DNA of 64,000 bases, taken from contig CM049308.1 of the NCBI GenBank assembly GCA_026874595.1, forward strand, positions 22,731,867-22,795,866, given 5' to 3'. This DNA comes from Sipunculus nudus. Taxonomy: Eukaryota > Annelida > Sipuncula > Golfingiida > Sipunculidae. Position numbers and translations under genes: made by a program. Shown one piece after another: positions 60,590-64,000 of this stretch (its first letter is position 1; each line of letters opens with the position of its first letter). The notes beneath the pieces are model-generated. The model did no database searches. It was not told the DNA's origin and saw nothing but the letters and a program-made list of their open reading frames with translations.

Positions 60590-62035
60590 GAAGCACCTAT
60601 CATTGACAGAGCATAGGCACTTCCCACAGACAGAGGCACTAGTAACATAGGCACTTACAACTGACAGAGGCACTAGTAACACAGGCAGTCACCACTGACA
60701 GAGTCACTAGTAACACAGGCAGTCACCCCTGACTGAGTCACTAGTAACACAGGCTCTTTCTCTCACAGTCGCACTAGTAACCCAGGTACCTCCCACTGAC
60801 AGAGTTACTAGTAACACAGGTACTTGCCACTGACAGAGTTACAAGTAACACAGGCACTTGCCACTGACAGAGTCACTAGTAACACAGGCACCTCCCACTG
60901 ACAAAGTTACTGGTAACAAAGGCACTCTTCACTGACAGAGGCACTAGTAACATAGGCACTCACCACTGACAGAAGCACTAGTAACAGAGGCTCTTTCACT
61001 CACAGTCACACTAGTCACGGAGGAACCTCCCACTGACAGAGTTACTAGTTGCACAAGCACTTCTCACTGACAGAGTTACTAGTAACACAGGCACTTGCCA
61101 CTGACAGAGTTACAAGTAACACAGGCACTTGCCACTGACAGAGTCACTAGTAACACAGGCACCTCCCACTGACAAAGTTACTGGTAACAAAGGCACTCTT
61201 CACTGACAGAGGTACTAGTAACACAGGCACTCACCACTGACAGAAGCACTAGTAACAGAGGCTCTTTCACTCACAGTCACACTAGTCACGGAGGAACCTC
61301 CCACTGACAGAGTTACTAGTTGCACAGGCACTTCCCACTGACAGAGTTTCTAGTAACACCGGCACTTTCCACTGACAGAGTTACTAGTAACAAAGGCACT
61401 CATCACTGACAGAGGCACTAGTAACACAGGCACTTCCCACTGACAGAGGCACAAGTAACACTCACCTCCCACTGACAGAGGTACTAGTAACACAGGCACT
61501 CACCACTGACAGAGGAACTAGTAATACAGGCACTTCCCACTGACAGAGGCACAAGTAACACAGGCACTTCCCACTGTCAAAGGCACTACTAACACAAGCA
61601 CTCACCACTAACAGAAGCACTAATAACAGAGGCACTTCCATTAACAGTGGCACTAGTAACACAGGCACTTCTTACTGACAGAGGCACAAGTAACACAGGC
61701 ACTTCCCACTGACAGACGCAAAGGTAACACAGACACTCACCACTGACAGAGTCACTAGTAACACAGGAACTTCCCACTGACAGTGTCAAGTTTCACAGGA
61801 ATTTCCCACTGACAGAGGCTCAGGTAACACAGATGCATCTCCCAGACAGAGGCACTTGTATTACTGATACATCTGAAGTATCTGAGTCACATTAAGCATA
61901 GGCATGTCTCACTAACAGAGGCATCAGTAGCAAATGCATTATAAGTCAGAAATACAAGCAGTACAGGTACATTTGCTAGAGGCACAAGTGCCACCATCAC
62001 TTACATATGCAGGGACTTTTGACTAACACATACAC
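60590..62035. repeat. 34-bp minisatellite (third array)
   Basis: About 42 copies of a unit with CACTGACAGAG, the SpeI palindrome ACTAGT followed by AACACAGGCAC, and TTCC or CTCC. Both ends are diverged. A 271-bp higher-order repeat (8 units) is present twice: ACCTCCCACTGACAAAGTTA at 60890 and 61161, with matching text from about 60800-61070 and 61071-61341. Minus-strand open frames (61462-61668 and 61589-61789) reading repeated CVTS/CYLC are by-products where TAG in ACTAGT has mutated; 34 is not a multiple of 3, so the peptide changes frame each unit. Confidence 0.95.
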
Positions 62036-62039
62036 AAAG

Positions 62040-63290
62040 TAGTTTTTAGAATGTCTGGCTTATTCATGAGGGAAACAAATTGTCCCCAAGGTTTTCTGTG
62101 TCATCTGTCAATCAGTTATTATGTCACACTAGGTCTGAATTCATCTTGATTAAAAAAGTAACTATAGATAAGCCTAATTTTAGGTCATTTGTCCCCTGCA
62201 GGGGACCTTCAGGTCAGACCTCCCTTGCTGACAGCCCTCAGTGTATAGCTGGACAAAAAGTTAGTTTCTGCTGAATGCTGGGATAGTTTGAAGTTGGGAG
62301 GGAACCAGACACCCAGGAGAGGCCTGAGGCATAGCCAGACTGCGACTGATACCTGGCTGGCTAGCAGATTTGTATCTTTTTCTGTAGCTTTGTCATCAAC
62401 TCAAGAGAGTCTACCCTGCAGTCCGGCAGCCAGACCAGTCTGTAGACAGCTTGTCATCATGTGTATATTCAGGGGTTCCCGCAATCTGTCAGCATCCCGG
62501 CCAGCTTCCTGACTGCCGCCATCCTCCTCTCTCTGCTCCCCCATCATATCCTTGTCAGTTCTCTTGTTTCTGGTTAGCATGTCTTGTCCAGCGTGACACA
62601 TCCTCCAAAACAACCACTGGTAATGACATGCGTATATCCAGGTTTTTGTTCGAGATGGTCAGTTAGCACTGCTGTTATAGATAAAAGATTTCTCTCTGTA
62701 ATTGTATCTAATGTAATGTTTTTATCAACATTGTAAATGCTGCTCTGCTTGCCTGTTGAAGTATTGTTTGTTAAATTTTGAAGTACTTTATTGAAATATT
62801 ACAGTTACATTTTTACATATTTACTTACCAAGTACTTGGAGCCTTTTTAATCTGTCAGTGTGCATAATAATGTCCATTTTTCGATTTAAATAATCTAATA
62901 CTAAATTTATAATAAACAGTGATTGTATGTACTGTTTGTTATTTTATATTATTATCTTATTTTATGTTAATATATTATATTATAATCTATTATATTGTGA
63001 TTTATGATATATTAATTTTTCTATAAATTTACTAACAAATATATTTTATAATTGACCACTTCTTGCTGTATGTACTTATAATTAGTATTATTATCATTCC
63101 GTAATATTACATTTATTTTTTGCCATTGAACAGAAAAAAGCTGAATATCATTAGTAAGGTCTTCACCAGTATATATTCTTTTTAATAATAATGATAAGTT
63201 GACAACATGATGATGATATTGATGATGGTGATTATCAATTTTATTAATATTATAGTCATTAAAATGATCGTTGAGTGTTTTATTTATTGC
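62040..63290. other. Mixed non-coding DNA
   Basis: 62080-62620 is more complex and GC-richer, with overlapping frames on both strands and no domain evidence. 62700-63280 is very AT-rich and includes an (ATGATG)n-like patch at about 63209-63235. No gene supported. Confidence 0.35.
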
Positions 63291-64000
63291 TCAGTTTTGC
63301 ACCTATAGATATTCTTCCAATGGCCAGCAAGTGGTGCGCCCATGGCTGTAAGAAAGTAACATTTCCGTGTTAGTTAATCAACAGTTGCTGTCCACGGTTT
63401 CCCAGGGCTGGGTGATGGATGGCATATTTACTGCCTTCCAACTCCTCCTTATGTGGTGTATTATTTAAATAGAATTTCATAATGCATGGCCTCACCTGGA
63501 CCGTCATTACAACATCCCTGGGGTCATATACACCGCCCTACCACTGGGCCCCGGCCACCGCTCACTGATACAGATAATATGTATGTTATGACATGTTTGT
63601 GTCAGCTGAAATCAAGAGACCCGTTATCGGTAGTGCTGCGCTGGGCAGGGGGTAACACTGGGACTGGCCCAGCCTGGGACCCTAAGGCTTTTATTGACAT
63701 CCCTTACATTAGAGAGAAGCATTTTTTTTATTGCGCTGTATGCTGGGCAGGCCTGCTCTGCTCAACTCGTAGCACACCATAACTGCTTTTACGAGGTAAT
63801 GGCAGGGCAGTCAGATTAGAAATATGGTATCAGCGTGCAGAAAACCGGTATCATTTCCTCTTTAAAAATTCCGGGAAGTCCACCGCCTATCTTGAGGGTA
63901 TATTCACAATCTGGCAAGTAATGACAGACAATGACAATAATCCATTGCCTACTGCCACTAATGTTTCCAGCTGAGTTGTACATTAAACCGACCAGACTAT
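63290..64000. promoter_or_regulatory. GC-richer island at the right end of the window
   Basis: About 700 bp of complex, non-repetitive sequence. CCAGCAAGTGGTG at 63323-63335 matches the CTCF core at 11 of 13. The 98-codon frame at 63486-63782 has no domain and ends without a splice donor that stands out. The right part holds TGGCAAGTAATGACAGACAA and GACAATAATCCATT, with PBX/MEIS- and homeodomain-like cores. It may continue past the window. Confidence 0.22.

Noticed and set aside
61462-61789. Cys/Val-rich repeat protein on the minus strand
   Set aside because: A by-product of the 34-bp minisatellite; the frame shifts every unit, so no constant peptide repeat is encoded.
63486-63782. 98-codon frame as an exon
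   Set aside because: No recognisable domain and no convincing acceptor or donor; Pro/Gly/Thr content follows GC composition.
1-64000. Endogenous viral or retrotransposon coding sequence
   Set aside because: No reverse transcriptase, integrase, protease or capsid-like frame was seen in any part of the window.

Overview
This looks like nuclear DNA from an invertebrate animal, and I infer a mollusc, probably a bivalve. It is AT-rich and has no operon structure. Coding potential is almost absent, and only two short candidate terminal exons were found. It carries tRNA-derived SINE-like copies, short terminal-inverted-repeat (TIR) elements, many AT microsatellites, and several unrelated minisatellites. 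The species assignment is inference from repeat style and composition; no gene in the window fixes it.

Left part (1-22860): a candidate 3'-terminal coding exon of an RS-domain (SR-type) protein ends at 691 on the + strand. It follows a good splice acceptor and is followed by a long UTR-like stretch. The next 22 kb holds islands of more complex sequence with clustered homeodomain/POU, SOX, FOX and CTCF-like motifs. It also holds a recent 242-bp tandem duplication (9071-9560), an old decayed tandem duplication (10800-11990), two SINE-like copies (10190-10510 and 12751-13030), three short inverted-repeat transposons (11282-11521, 19148-19323, 22154-22359), a diverged ~55-bp minisatellite (17040-17860) and a second weak candidate terminal exon (18484-18527).

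Central part (22860-45955): one tandem array of a 35-bp monomer, about 23 kb or roughly 650 copies. It is diverged at the left edge and homogenised inside. It has nested higher-order structure: blocks repeating at 1155 bp (33 monomers), 1015 bp (29), 490 bp (14), 1575 bp (45) and 2590 bp (74), plus a ~4.8-kb segment present twice at a constant offset of 14,836 bp. Because 35 is not a multiple of three and the consensus carries stops, it is not protein coding.

Right part (45956-64000): a more complex single-copy stretch (46380-47440), a 16-bp perfect inverted repeat (48208-48343), a 27-30-bp minisatellite (48530-50370), very AT-rich DNA, an island with a full-match CTCF core (54478-54490), a 240-bp polypyrimidine tract, two copies of a dispersed repeat (57005-57290 and 57900-58150), a third minisatellite of 34 bp with its own 271-bp higher-order repeat (60590-62035), and a final more complex island (63290-64000).

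Overall this is probably intergenic or intronic DNA downstream of a gene, dominated by tandem-repeat evolution. I found no evidence of a defence, biosynthetic or other multi-gene system. The most unusual object is the 35-bp array with its layered higher-order structure.
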